Origin: JAIBBD01 sp041390685 | GTDB lineage: Bacteria; Chloroflexota; Dehalococcoidia; UBA2979 | Assembly (NCBI GenBank): GCA_041390685.1 | Contig: JAWKPL010000001.1 | Coordinates: 1,488,001 to 1,552,000 of the forward strand | Length of the DNA: 64,000 bases | Reading direction: 5' to 3' | In this document: piece by piece, positions 1-8,378 of the stretch | Numbering within the stretch: the first letter of the stretch is position 1 | Layout of the letters: the number at the start of each line of letters is the position of its first letter | Notes under the pieces: model-generated | What the model was told of the DNA's origin: nothing | The model's input: only the letters and a program-made list of their open reading frames with translations | The model's database searches: none | Position numbers and translations under genes: made by a program

Positions 1-394
1 CACGGCGCGCGCCCACTTCAACGCGCACGCGCTCAAGGACACGCGCTTCGGCAAGCGCGTCATCTACGGCGGCCACATCATCTCGATGGCCCGCGCGCTG
101 TCGTTCAACGGCCTCGAGAACGTGGTCCGTGTCCTTGCGTGGAACGGCGGTACGCACAGCAACCCGACGTTCGCCGGCGACACCGTGTTCGCGTGGACGG
201 ACGTCCTCGAGCGCATCGACCTCGGCCGCCCGGACGCTGGCGCGCTGCGCCTGCGCCTGGTGGCTACGAAGAACAGCGACCCGGCCACCGAGGATCAGCC
301 GTTCAAGGTCGCGGACGACAGCGGCCGGGAGCGCTACCACCCGAACGTCGTGCTCGACCTCGACTACACCGTCCTCATTCCGAAGGCGCGCTGA
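1..394 (+). CDS. mch: Mesaconyl-CoA hydratase (MaoC family), C-terminal part, cut by window edge
   Basis: The reading frame is open from base 2 and ends at a TGA at 392-394; the 5' part lies outside the window. The visible 130 or so residues form the second hot-dog half of a MaoC dehydratase, with the stretches HFNAHALKDTRFGKRVIYGG, SFNGLENVVRVLAWNGGTH and FAGDTVFAWTDVLE, and the end VVLDLDYTVLIPKAR. These match my recollection of mesaconyl-C1-CoA hydratase (beta-methylmalyl-CoA dehydratase), which hydrates mesaconyl-CoA in the ethylmalonyl-CoA pathway. The next gene encodes the enzyme that makes its substrate, which supports the call. A different MaoC hydratase remains possible because the N-terminal half is not visible. 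Confidence 0.8.
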   Translation, partial: TARAHFNAHALKDTRFGKRVIYGGHIISMARALSFNGLENVVRVLAWNGGTHSNPTFAGDTVFAWTDVLERIDLGRPDAGALRLRLVATKNSDPATEDQPFKVADDSGRERYHPNVVLDLDYTVLIPKAR

Positions 395-484
395 TGCCCG
401 CGCGCCCTCGCGCTTCGCTCGTCCACCGGCCCCGCGCCTGACGCCCGTCGAGGCGGCCGCGCGCGCACCAGGAAGGAACGCCCG

Positions 485-2125
485 ATGACCACCGACCTCC
501 AGAACGCGCGGCTCCTCGTCGACCGCGCGCAGCGCGTCGTCGCCGCGGCCCTCGCCCACGCTGCGGAGGTCACCGAGGGCGGCGCGAAGATCGACGACCA
601 CCAGGTGCACACTGAGCGCGTCACCTACCTCGCGACACAGGTGCGCGCTGCGCACGAGCTGACCGCCGCGGCGGAGCGCCTCGAGGCCGCGGGCAAGGCG
701 GACTCGCTCATGGCCGCCGAGGCCTTCGTCTATGCCGCTGAGGCCACGCACGCGCTGAGCAGCGACATCGACGCCGCCTGGGACGACTTCGGGGTCGGCG
801 AGGCCGTGGGCCCGATCCACGAGCAGGCCGTCCGTGACGCCATGCGGGCCGGTCTGTCCGAGGCGCGCATCCGCGAGATCGGCCGCGCCCGCATCGCCTC
901 GGGAGGCGTGAACAACATCGAGCTGCAGGACGAGGTCGCCACGCTCACGCGCGACCTCGCGCGCGACTTCGCGAAGAACGAGGTTGCGCCTCGCGCGCAG
1001 GAGATCCATCGCCAGGACCTGCTCGTCCCCGAAGACCTGATCCAGAAGTTCGCCGCGCAGGGCTTCTTCGGCTCCTCGATCCCCGAGGAGTACGGCGGCA
1101 CCGGCATGGGCGACCTCTCGATGATCATCATCACCGAGGAGCTGTCCGCCGCCTCGCTGGCGGCGGCGGGCTCCCTCGCCACGCGCCCCGAGATCCTTTC
1201 GAAGGCTCTGCTCGCCGGCGGCACCGACGAGCAGAAGGCGGCGTGGCTGCCGAGGCTGGCGACAGGTCAGACGATCGTCGCCGTGTCTGTCACCGAGCCG
1301 GATATTGGGTCGGACAACGCGGGCGTGCAGACGCGCGCCGAGCCGGCCGAGTACAACGGCCAGCGCGGCTGGCGCATCAACGGCGCGAAGGCGTGGTGCA
1401 CCTTCTCCGGGCGCGCGGACGTCCTGTCGATGCTCGTGCGCACCGACCCGGACACCTCGAAGGGCGCGCGAGGGCTTTCCCTGCTCATCGTCCCCAAGGC
1501 CCCTTATTACGGCCACGAGTGGCGGCACGAGCAGCCCGAGGGCGGCGTCATCACCGGCACCGCCAACCCCACGCCCGGCTATCGAGGCATGCACTCGTTC
1601 ACGCTCGCCATCGACGACTACTGGGTGTCGCACGACAACCTCGTGGGCGGCGACGCGGGCATCGGGCAGGGCTTCTTCCTCCAGATGGGGGGCTTCGCCG
1701 CGGGCCGCCTGCAGACCGGCGGGCGCGCCACCGGCGTGTCCCAGGCCGCGCTCGAGAAGGCCTGCCAGTACGTCGCGCAGCGGCACCAGTTCGGGCTGCC
1801 GCTGGCCGAGTACCAGCTCACGCAGTACCGCATCGGCCGCATGTCCGCGCTCATCAGCGCCGGCCGCCAGCTCACGTACGCCGCCGCGCGCAGCTTCGAC
1901 AGCCGCGGCGTCGAGGCGCCCATGGCCAAGCTCCTCGCGTGCGACGTCGCCGTCGAGGTGACGCAGGCCGCCCAGCAGCTGCACGGCGGCTGGGGCTACT
2001 CCGAGGAAGACCCGATCGCCCGGTACGTGGTGGACGCCCTCGTGCTCCCGATCTTCGAGGGCGTGAAGCCGATCCTCGAGCTGAAGGTCATCGGCCGTCA
2101 GCTCCTGGCGCAGGCCGCGAAGTAA
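485..2125 (+). CDS. mcd: (2S)-Methylsuccinyl-CoA dehydrogenase
   Basis: This 546-residue flavoprotein would oxidise methylsuccinyl-CoA to mesaconyl-CoA. The acyl-CoA dehydrogenase fold starts near residue 150, with SIPEEYGGTG, SVTEPDIGSDNAG and the C-terminal QQLHGGWGYSEEDPIARYVVD segment. About 150 extra residues precede it; this long helical N-terminal extension and the total length near 550 are typical of methylsuccinyl-CoA dehydrogenase and not of ordinary 380-residue acyl-CoA dehydrogenases. GGAAGGAA lies upstream of the ATG. It follows the hydratase gene by 90 bases, in pathway order. The substrate is inferred from length and neighbour. Confidence 0.85.
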   Translation: MTTDLQNARLLVDRAQRVVAAALAHAAEVTEGGAKIDDHQVHTERVTYLATQVRAAHELTAAAERLEAAGKADSLMAAEAFVYAAEATHALSSDIDAAWDDFGVGEAVGPIHEQAVRDAMRAGLSEARIREIGRARIASGGVNNIELQDEVATLTRDLARDFAKNEVAPRAQEIHRQDLLVPEDLIQKFAAQGFFGSSIPEEYGGTGMGDLSMIIITEELSAASLAAAGSLATRPEILSKALLAGGTDEQKAAWLPRLATGQTIVAVSVTEPDIGSDNAGVQTRAEPAEYNGQRGWRINGAKAWCTFSGRADVLSMLVRTDPDTSKGARGLSLLIVPKAPYYGHEWRHEQPEGGVITGTANPTPGYRGMHSFTLAIDDYWVSHDNLVGGDAGIGQGFFLQMGGFAAGRLQTGGRATGVSQAALEKACQYVAQRHQFGLPLAEYQLTQYRIGRMSALISAGRQLTYAAARSFDSRGVEAPMAKLLACDVAVEVTQAAQQLHGGWGYSEEDPIARYVVDALVLPIFEGVKPILELKVIGRQLLAQAAK

Positions 2126-2138
2126 GGCGGAGACGGGC

Positions 2139-2558
2139 GTGGCGATGTCCTTTGACGGCGCCGCGCCCGTCCAGCGCTGCCTGCTCATCTACTCGGACGA
2201 GGCCGGCGAGTCCCACTTCCGCGACATCGAGGCGCCGCTCGCCGCCGACGCGTTCGCTCCGCCAGCGCCGCCGTTGTTCACCTCGGACCGCGTCGAGGCA
2301 GAGCGCGTGCTCTTCTTCCATGCGCCCGTTGGCTGGTTCGGCGACTGGCACCCGACCCCCGCGCGGCAGTACTTCATCGCCCTCAGCGGCGACCTCGAGG
2401 TGCACGTGAGCGACGGGGAGGTGCGGCACGTCCGTGGCGGCGACGTGGTGCTTCTCGAAGACCTGACGGGCCGTGGCCACACGACCCGCGTGATCGGCGA
2501 CGAGCCGGCGCGCGCCGCCATCGTGCAGTTCGCGCCGGGCGCGGAGATCCCCCGTTAG
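2139..2558 (+). CDS. Cupin-fold protein
   Basis: A 139-residue small cupin. The barrel is recognisable from WFGDWHPTPARQYFIALSGDLEVHVSDG through RGGDVVLLEDLTGRGHTTRV, with histidines placed like metal ligands. It starts at GTG 2139, 14 bases after the mcd stop, behind AAGGCGGAG; an ATG two codons later is an alternative. It is probably cotranscribed with mcd, but nothing shows a role in that pathway. The substrate is unknown. It converges on ileS with only 12 bases between the stops. Confidence 0.6.
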   Translation: MAMSFDGAAPVQRCLLIYSDEAGESHFRDIEAPLAADAFAPPAPPLFTSDRVEAERVLFFHAPVGWFGDWHPTPARQYFIALSGDLEVHVSDGEVRHVRGGDVVLLEDLTGRGHTTRVIGDEPARAAIVQFAPGAEIPR

Positions 2559-2570
2559 GCTGCTCTCCCC

Positions 2571-5500
2571 CTACGCCTTCGCCAGCGCGAGCGTTACCTC
2601 GTGGCCGTCCACCGTGACCGTCGTAGTGGCCGCTCCCGCCGGGAGCGGCCCGTCGCCGTCACCCGCGTCGAGGGACAGGGCGAGCACCTCCTCGGCGATC
2701 GTCGGGCCGTGGTCCGCCATCACCTTGCCGATGTCCGAGTCGCCTCGCCATGTCACGCGGATGCGATCGGTGACCTCGAGGCCTGCCTCGCGGCGCAGGT
2801 CCTGGAGCCGCCGCACGAGTTCGCGCATGAGGCCCTCGCCCGCCAGCTCCGCCGTGATCCGCGTGTCGATCACCACTCCATGGCCCAGCAGTCCAGCGAT
2901 GTGCCATCCCTCGATCGCTCGAGTCTCGAAGCGGACGTCATCCGGATCGAGTTCAAAACCCCCAACTCGCAGTTGATGGCCAGCCCGGGCGTCACGTTGG
3001 ATTTCCTTCGCATCCGCTGCGGCGAGCGCGATTCGGGCTTCGGCGAGCTTCGGACCAAGTTTGGGACCCAGTACCGGGAGGTTTGGCTGGACGAGGAGGA
3101 CAAGGTGCTCATCGTCCGCGTCGGAGAGTGTGACTTTCCTCGCGTTCAGCTCATCGGCAATTTGATACAGGAGCCGCCGCAGCGAATCTGCATCTTCAGG
3201 CGATCGCGGAATTACGATCGCTTCGGCAACAGGCTGCCGAACCCTGATGTTCGCCTCTTGGCGCGCGGCACGACCGAGAGAGACCATCCGCCTCACCAGA
3301 GTGACTTCCCGTGACAGCCGCTCGTCGATCGCCGCCTCGTCCACCTCGGGCCAGGTGGCGAGGTGAACCGAGTCCGCGGCTCCGGTGGCCTTGCCGGCGA
3401 CGAGGTTGCGGTACATCGCGTCGGCCAGGAACGGCGTGAAGGGGGCGAGCAGCCTCGTGACTGTGGTCAGACACTCGTACAGGGTGTGCAACGCCGCCTG
3501 CGTGTCCGCCGAGTCGTCCGACTTCCAGAAGCGGCGCCGGCTGCGCCGGACGTACCAGTTCGAGAGCTGCTCCACGAACTCGCCGATGGGCCGCGCGGCG
3601 TCGGCGGGTTCGTACACCTCGAGGGCGTCGGTCACGCGGCGCACGGTCTGGTGCAGCTCGCTGCGGACCCAGCGGTCGAGTTCGCTGCGCTCCGCGTCCG
3701 CCGGCGGCGTCGAGGCGGGGTCGAACCCGGCGATGTTCGCGTACGTGACGAAGAAGGAGTACGTGTTCCACAACGTCGAGATGAAGCGCCGTGCCGTCTC
3801 GCCCACGAGGTCCGCGGAGAACCGCCGCGAGTTGCCGGGCGGTGACGCCGTGTACAGGTACCAGCGCAGCGCGTCGGCGCCGTGCTCGTCGAGCACCGTC
3901 CACGGGTCGACGACGTTCCCGCGCGACTTCGACATCTTCTGGCCCTGAGCGTCGAGGATGTGCCCGAGGCAGATCACGTTGCGGTACGCGATGCTCTCCG
4001 GGACGTCCTCGGTACGGTTGAGCAGCGTCGCGAGCGCGTGCAGCGTGTAGAACCACCCCCGGGTCTGGTCGACGGCCTCGCAGATGAAGTCCGCCGGGAA
4101 GCGCTGCTCAAACGTTACCGTCCGCTCGAACGGCACGTGCCACTGCGCGTACGGCATCGCGCCCGAGTCGAACCACGCGTCCGCCACCTCGGGGATGCGC
4201 CGCATCGTCCCGCCGCAGTCCATGCATCCGAGGCTAACCGCGTCGATGTACGGCCGGTGCGGGTCCTCGATCTCTTGCTCGGAGCCGGAACGCTCGCGCA
4301 GCTCCGCGTACGAGCCGATGCAGTCGACGCGCTGGCAGCTGTCGCACACCCAGAAGGGCAGTGGCGTCCCCCAGTAGCGCTCGCGGGACACGGCCCAGTC
4401 GATGTTGCCCTCGAGCCACTCGCCGAAGCGTCCGTCGCGCACGTGGCCCGGCACCCAGTGGATGCGCTGATTGCCCTCGATGAGGCGGTCGCGCACGGCC
4501 GTCGTGCGGATGTACCAGGACGGTTTCGCGTAATAGAGGACGGGGGTGTCGCAGCGCCAGCAGAACGGGTACGTGTGCCGGATCTGCTCGTCTCGCCAGA
4601 GCAGGTTGCGGTCGCGCAGGTCGCGGATGATCGCGCGGTCGGCCTGCTTCACGAACTCGCCCGCCCAGGGGCCGCCCACGAACTGGCCGCCGAGGTTCAC
4701 GGGCTGCAACAGCAGCAGGCCCTCGGATCGTCCGAGCGCGTAGTCGTCCTCGCCGAACGCCGGCGCGATGTGCACGATCCCCGTGCCGTCGTCGGTGGCC
4801 ACGAACTCGGCGGCGACGACGCGGCGCGCATACGGATCCGACGCCGCCTCGTCCCGCTGCGCGCGTCCGTCGAGGAACACCAGCGCCTCGACGCCGTCCC
4901 ACGCGCGTGACTCGTACAGCGGCTCGTAGCGCAGCCCGACCAGGTCAGTGCCCTTGAAGGCGGCGACCACCTCGGCGTCCTCGCCCACGACGGCGGCGAC
5001 GCGGTCCTTCGCGAGGATGAGCTGCTCGCCCTCGTGCACGACGACGGCGTAGTCGGCGTCCGGCGACACCGCCAGCGCGACGTTACCGGGCAGCGTCCAG
5101 GGCGTCGTCGTCCACGCCAGCAGCGACGTCGGTTTCGCGTCGGCGGCGGCGGTGCCCAGCACCGCCTCCACGACCGGCGCCGCGGGCGACTCGGGATGCG
5201 CCTCCGGCAGCAGCCGGAAGCGCACGGTCACGCTCGGGTCGGGCGTGTCCTCCTTGTACCCCAGCGCGATCTCGTGCGAGGACAGCGACGTGCCGCAGCG
5301 TGGGCAGTGCGGGGTGACGCGGTAGTCGCGGAACATCAGGTCGCTGTCCCACAGCCGCTTGAAGATCCACCAGCAGGTCTCGACGTAGTCCCGCGAGTAC
5401 GTGACGTACGCGTCATCGAGGTCGACCCAGAAGCCGATGCGCTCCGTCATCCGCTCCCACTGCTCCACGTAGCGGAAGACGGACTCGCGGCACTTCCGGT

Positions 5501-5852
5501 TGAACTCCTCGATGCCGTAGACCTCGATGTCCGGCTTCGAGCGCAGGCCGAGCTGCTTCTCCACCTCGAGTTCCACCGGCAGGCCGTGCGTGTCCCAACC
5601 GCCCTTTCGAGGGACGCGGTAGCCCTGCATCGTCTTGTAGCGCGGGATCAGGTCCTTGAACACGCGCGCCAGCACGTGGTGGATGCCGGGGTTCCCGTTC
5701 GCGGTTGGGGGGCCCTCGTAGAACGAGAACACGCGGTCTTCGGGGCGCTCATCCACGCTGCGGCGGAACACGTCGTGCTCTCGCCAGAACGCGAGCACGT
5801 CCTGCTCGAGGGCGGGGAACGACACCCGTGACGGGATCGGATCGAACACGGC
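2571..5852 (-). CDS. ileS: Isoleucyl-tRNA synthetase, type 2
   Basis: This class I synthetase charges tRNA-Ile. It has the HIGH-equivalent motif GNPGIHH near residue 50, KTMQGYRVPRKGGWDTHGLP, an editing domain with TTPWTLPGN, and KMSKSRGNVVDP near residue 650, followed by an anticodon-binding and C-terminal extension. The 1093-residue length and these signatures fit the eukaryote-like IleS2 class, known in other bacteria for low mupirocin sensitivity; that property is not shown here. The start at 5852 is chosen because GGAGGT lies 8 bases upstream; an in-frame start ten codons earlier has no such site. A T-box leader lies upstream. The stretch 2890-3300 has visibly lower GC than the rest. Confidence 0.95.
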   Translation of the reverse strand, partial: AVFDPIPSRVSFPALEQDVLAFWREHDVFRRSVDERPEDRVFSFYEGPPTANGNPGIHHVLARVFKDLIPRYKTMQGYRVPRKGGWDTHGLPVELEVEKQLGLRSKPDIEVYGIEEFNRKCRESVFRYVEQWERMTERIGFWVDLDDAYVTYSRDYVETCWWIFKRLWDSDLMFRDYRVTPHCPRCGTSLSSHEIALGYKEDTPDPSVTVRFRLLPEAHPESPAAPVVEAVLGTAAADAKPTSLLAWTTTPWTLPGNVALAVSPDADYAVVVHEGEQLILAKDRVAAVVGEDAEVVAAFKGTDLVGLRYEPLYESRAWDGVEALVFLDGRAQRDEAASDPYARRVVAAEFVATDDGTGIVHIAPAFGEDDYALGRSEGLLLLQPVNLGGQFVGGPWAGEFVKQADRAIIRDLRDRNLLWRDEQIRHTYPFCWRCDTPVLYYAKPSWYIRTTAVRDRLIEGNQRIHWVPGHVRDGRFGEWLEGNIDWAVSRERYWGTPLPFWVCDSCQRVDCIGSYAELRERSGSEQEIEDPHRPYIDAVSLGCMDCGGTMRRIPEVADAWFDSGAMPYAQWHVPFERTVTFEQRFPADFICEAVDQTRGWFYTLHALATLLNRTEDVPESIAYRNVICLGHILDAQGQKMSKSRGNVVDPWTVLDEHGADALRWYLYTASPPGNSRRFSADLVGETARRFISTLWNTYSFFVTYANIAGFDPASTPPADAERSELDRWVRSELHQTVRRVTDALEVYEPADAARPIGEFVEQLSNWYVRRSRRRFWKSDDSADTQAALHTLYECLTTVTRLLAPFTPFLADAMYRNLVAGKATGAADSVHLATWPEVDEAAIDERLSREVTLVRRMVSLGRAARQEANIRVRQPVAEAIVIPRSPEDADSLRRLLYQIADELNARKVTLSDADDEHLVLLVQPNLPVLGPKLGPKLAEARIALAAADAKEIQRDARAGHQLRVGGFELDPDDVRFETRAIEGWHIAGLLGHGVVIDTRITAELAGEGLMRELVRRLQDLRREAGLEVTDRIRVTWRGDSDIGKVMADHGPTIAEEVLALSLDAGDGDGPLPAGAATTTVTVDGHEVTLALAKA

Positions 5853-5944
5853 CATGACACGTACCTCCGAGTGCGCTGCCATGGCCCGCGGGCCGCGGCA
5901 GCTTTCGCGCTCGGGACGGGACGTCGAGGTGCCTCGGAGGGCAC

Positions 5945-6301
5945 GAAGAAGCCCGCCCCCTGCGGGACGGGCTGTGCGATGTGACTCGCGCGGCCCGCGG
6001 TACCACCCGCGTTGCGCCGCTGCCTGCTCGCCGTCGCCGGCATCGAGGTGCGCGCGCCGCTCACCGCGCCACGGAACTGGGGTTCGATGGCGCTGCCCCT
6101 GGTAACGGTGGGCGCTCCGGCCGCGTCTACTGGCGCGGACCTCGGATGTCTGCCATCGAGGTCACGGCGCGTTCGGGCGGCGGCTCAGGAGTGATCTTCG
6201 AAGCGGCGTGGCTGCGTCCGGCTTGCACCGTCCCGGACTCGCTGCGCAGTCCCCGCCTCGAGGGCGGGCGGCCGGCTCCTACTCTCTCCGTCTTCGCCTG
6301 T
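5945..6301 (-). promoter_or_regulatory. T-box riboswitch leader of ileS (specifier AUC)
   Basis: Read on the minus strand, the leader begins with a Stem I containing GGAGAGAGTAGG (the AGTA of the specifier loop), then the distal GACGGTGCAAGCCGG element. The 3' specifier strand is GAAGATCACTCCTGAG, with ATC at 6195-6193 followed by a purine. The AGTAGACGCGG and CACCGTTACC elements follow, then the T-box sequence TGGTACCGCGG at 6005-5995, which pairs with the tRNA acceptor end. A terminator at 5972-5951 (nine-pair stem, GCAG loop) is followed by TTCTTCG. Uncharged tRNA-Ile should favour the antiterminator and ileS transcription. The presence of a terminator points to the transcriptional type. 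Confidence 0.9.
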
Positions 6302-6307
6302 CCCCGA

Positions 6308-6337
6308 AGTGTAGGCGTCATCGCCAGGAGGTCGCAA
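6308..6337 (-). promoter_or_regulatory. Probable promoter of the ileS T-box transcript
   Basis: On the minus strand TTGCGA (6337-6332) is separated by 18 bases from TACACT (6313-6308). Transcription would begin near 6301, exactly where the T-box Stem I begins. The call is by sequence match and position only. Confidence 0.55.
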
Positions 6338-6496
6338 TCGTGGTCACGCCCCACGCGTCCGAGGGCCGAACGGGGAGTCCGTCGCAGGGCGATTGGAGGG
6401 GCGCGCATGCACGGGCACGTGTACCTTAGCGGTGGGCGTTCGCGGACACTCGCCGGGCGCCGCGCATGCGCCCATGAGCTGATTCGAGGTGCCTCG

Positions 6497-7375
6497 ATGC
6501 GACCGATCCGCAAAGCCGTCATCCCCGCGGCCGGCATGGGCACGCGCTTTCTGCCGCAGACGAAGGCCATGCCCAAGGAGATGCTACCGATCGTCGACAA
6601 GCCGGTGATCCAGTACGTCGTCGAGGAAGCGGTCTCCTCGGGGATCGAGGACGTCGTCATCGTCACGGGCGCACAGAAGCGGGCCATCGAGGACCACTTC
6701 GACTCCATCACCGCGGAGCTGCAGCGCAACCTCGAGGGCGGCGGGAAGCTGCAGATAATCGAAGAGATGGAGCGCATCGCCGAGCTGGCGAACTTCATCT
6801 ATGTCCGCCAGCGCGGCGCCTACGGCAATGGGACCCCCGTGCTCTGCGCCGAGTCCGTGATCGAGGACGAGCCCTTCGCCGTCCTCTGGGGCGACGAGTT
6901 CATCTACGCCGACCCGCCCCGCCTGAAGCAGATGATGCAAGTCCACCAGGAACTCGGCGGCATCGTCATCTCCGGCGTCCGCATCGAGCGCCAGGAGGAC
7001 CTCCGGCGGTACGGCATCGCCGACGTCACGCACGTGCGGAACAACGTGTACCAGATCAATGCGATCGTCGAGAAGCCAGACCCCGACATGGCGCCCTCGA
7101 ACCTGGCCACGCACGGCGCGTACATCCTCCCGCCCGAAATCTTCGGGGCGTTGCACAACCTCGGCCCCGGACAGGGCGGCGAAGTGTGGCTCGTCGACGC
7201 GATCAACGTCCTCCACGAGCACGGCGTCCCGCTCTATGCGGTCGAGATCGAGGGTGGCAAGTACTACGACACCGGCAACAAGCTCGAGTACATGAAGACC
7301 GTCGTCGAGCTGGCGCTGGAGCACCCCGAGATCGGGCCGGACTTCCGCGCATTCCTGCGGGAGATCAACTCGTAG
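6497..7375 (+). CDS. galU: UTP-glucose-1-phosphate uridylyltransferase
   Basis: A 292-residue nucleotidyltransferase making UDP-glucose from UTP and glucose-1-phosphate for glycolipids and surface polysaccharides. The nucleotide-binding motif AAGMGTRFLPQTKAMPKEML is at the N terminus, followed by PIVDKPVIQYVVEEAV, VLWGDEFI and the sugar-binding IEGGKYYDTGNKLEYMKTVV. The usual GalU length is about 290. The frame stays open upstream to 5981, but that part crosses the T-box region and has no family similarity, so the ATG at 6497 is taken as the start; its ribosome site is weak. The next gene starts 3 bases after the stop. Confidence 0.93.
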   Translation: MRPIRKAVIPAAGMGTRFLPQTKAMPKEMLPIVDKPVIQYVVEEAVSSGIEDVVIVTGAQKRAIEDHFDSITAELQRNLEGGGKLQIIEEMERIAELANFIYVRQRGAYGNGTPVLCAESVIEDEPFAVLWGDEFIYADPPRLKQMMQVHQELGGIVISGVRIERQEDLRRYGIADVTHVRNNVYQINAIVEKPDPDMAPSNLATHGAYILPPEIFGALHNLGPGQGGEVWLVDAINVLHEHGVPLYAVEIEGGKYYDTGNKLEYMKTVVELALEHPEIGPDFRAFLREINS

Positions 7376-7378
7376 CCG

Positions 7379-8326
7379 ATGACAGCGCGGCCTGCGGCCC
7401 TCGCTCCGGCCCGGGTGCGGCGCATCCGGACGGCACTGCTCGACTGGTACGACGTCAGCGGCAACGACTTCCCATGGCGCGACCGCCGCGACCCGTACGC
7501 TGCGCTCGTCGCGGCCGTCTGCTCGCAGCAGACGCAGATGTCGCGGGTGCTGCCGCTGTGGGAGCGCTGGATGGCGGCGTTTCCCACCCTCGAAGCCGCG
7601 GCCGGCGCCGACCGGGCGGAGGCGCTCCGCGTCTGGGCGGGCGCCGGCTACCCTCGCCGCGCGCTGGCGTTGCGCGATGCCGCCCGCCGCTGCCTGGAGG
7701 AGCACGAGGGTCAGCTCCCCCGCGACCCCGAGGCGCTGCTGGCCCTCCCCGGCGTCGGTCCCTTCACGGCGGCGATCGTGCGGTGCTTCGGCTGGGGCGA
7801 CCCCGCGGCCGCCGTCGATACCAACGTCGTGCGTGTCCTCGGCCGGCTCGTGCACGGCGACCTCCAGCCCGCGAAGGAAACGCCTTTGTCCGAAGTGGTG
7901 GCGACGGCCGAGGCGCTCCTCCCACCTGCCGAGGTGGTGCGCTGGAACCCCGCGCTCATGGACTACGGCGCGAAGGTCTGCCTGCCGCGTCCGCGCTGCG
8001 AGGCGTGCGTGGTTGCCGCCGACTGCGCCGCCCGCCCCCGCTTCGCGCGTGGCGAGGTGGCCGATCCCGTCCGTGCCCAGGCCCGCTTCGAGGACTCTGA
8101 CCGGCAGTGGCGCGGGCGCATCCTGCGCACGCTGCGCGAGCACGACGGCCCGATGCGCGTCTCCACGCTCGTGCGCGGACTGGCGCGCAGTCCGGGCGAG
8201 GAGCCGAAGGTCCGCGCACTCCTCGACAGGCTGCGCGACGAAGGGATGGCCTGGCGGCGTGGCGCATGGTGCGGCCTCGGCGACCGCCCGGAAGGCCGTG
8301 GGCCGGCGAGTGCGACGTTGCGCTAA
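7379..8326 (+). CDS. MutY-like HhH-GPD DNA glycosylase lacking the usual catalytic Glu
   Basis: A 315-residue base-excision-repair glycosylase. The HhH motif is LPGVGPFTAAIV, the catalytic Asp is in AVDTNVVRVLGRLVHG, and an iron-sulfur cluster is formed by the cysteines of CLPRPRCEACVVAADC. It lacks the NUDIX-like 8-oxoG domain and instead has a short C-terminal winged segment, as in actinobacterial MutY. In MutY the segment before QQTQ normally reads SEVML, whose Glu protonates adenine; here it reads AAVCS, so that Glu is Ala. Substrate specificity may therefore differ from A:oxoG. It starts 3 bases after galU, so the two are probably cotranscribed. Confidence 0.85.
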   Translation: MTARPAALAPARVRRIRTALLDWYDVSGNDFPWRDRRDPYAALVAAVCSQQTQMSRVLPLWERWMAAFPTLEAAAGADRAEALRVWAGAGYPRRALALRDAARRCLEEHEGQLPRDPEALLALPGVGPFTAAIVRCFGWGDPAAAVDTNVVRVLGRLVHGDLQPAKETPLSEVVATAEALLPPAEVVRWNPALMDYGAKVCLPRPRCEACVVAADCAARPRFARGEVADPVRAQARFEDSDRQWRGRILRTLREHDGPMRVSTLVRGLARSPGEEPKVRALLDRLRDEGMAWRRGAWCGLGDRPEGRGPASATLR

Positions 8327-8327
8327 C

Positions 8328-8359
8328 TGATACCACGTCCCTATGAGATCGAGTATCAT
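8328..8359 (+). promoter_or_regulatory. Putative regulator half-sites (TGATAC / GTATCA) before the 8379 gene
   Basis: TGATAC (8328-8333) and GAGTATCATC (8351-8360) form an interrupted inverted repeat just upstream of the gene at 8379. The reverse complement of the second arm, GATGATACTC, matches nine of ten bases of the palindromic site at 8981-8990. TATCAT (8354-8359) could be a -10 element. The regulator is not in the window. Confidence 0.4.
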
Positions 8360-8378
8360 CAGGCATCGGAGGACGCTG

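Noticed and set aside
5981..6496. N-terminal extension of GalU by 172 codons
   Set aside because: The extension crosses the T-box leader and has no family similarity; the known GalU start motif begins at 6497.
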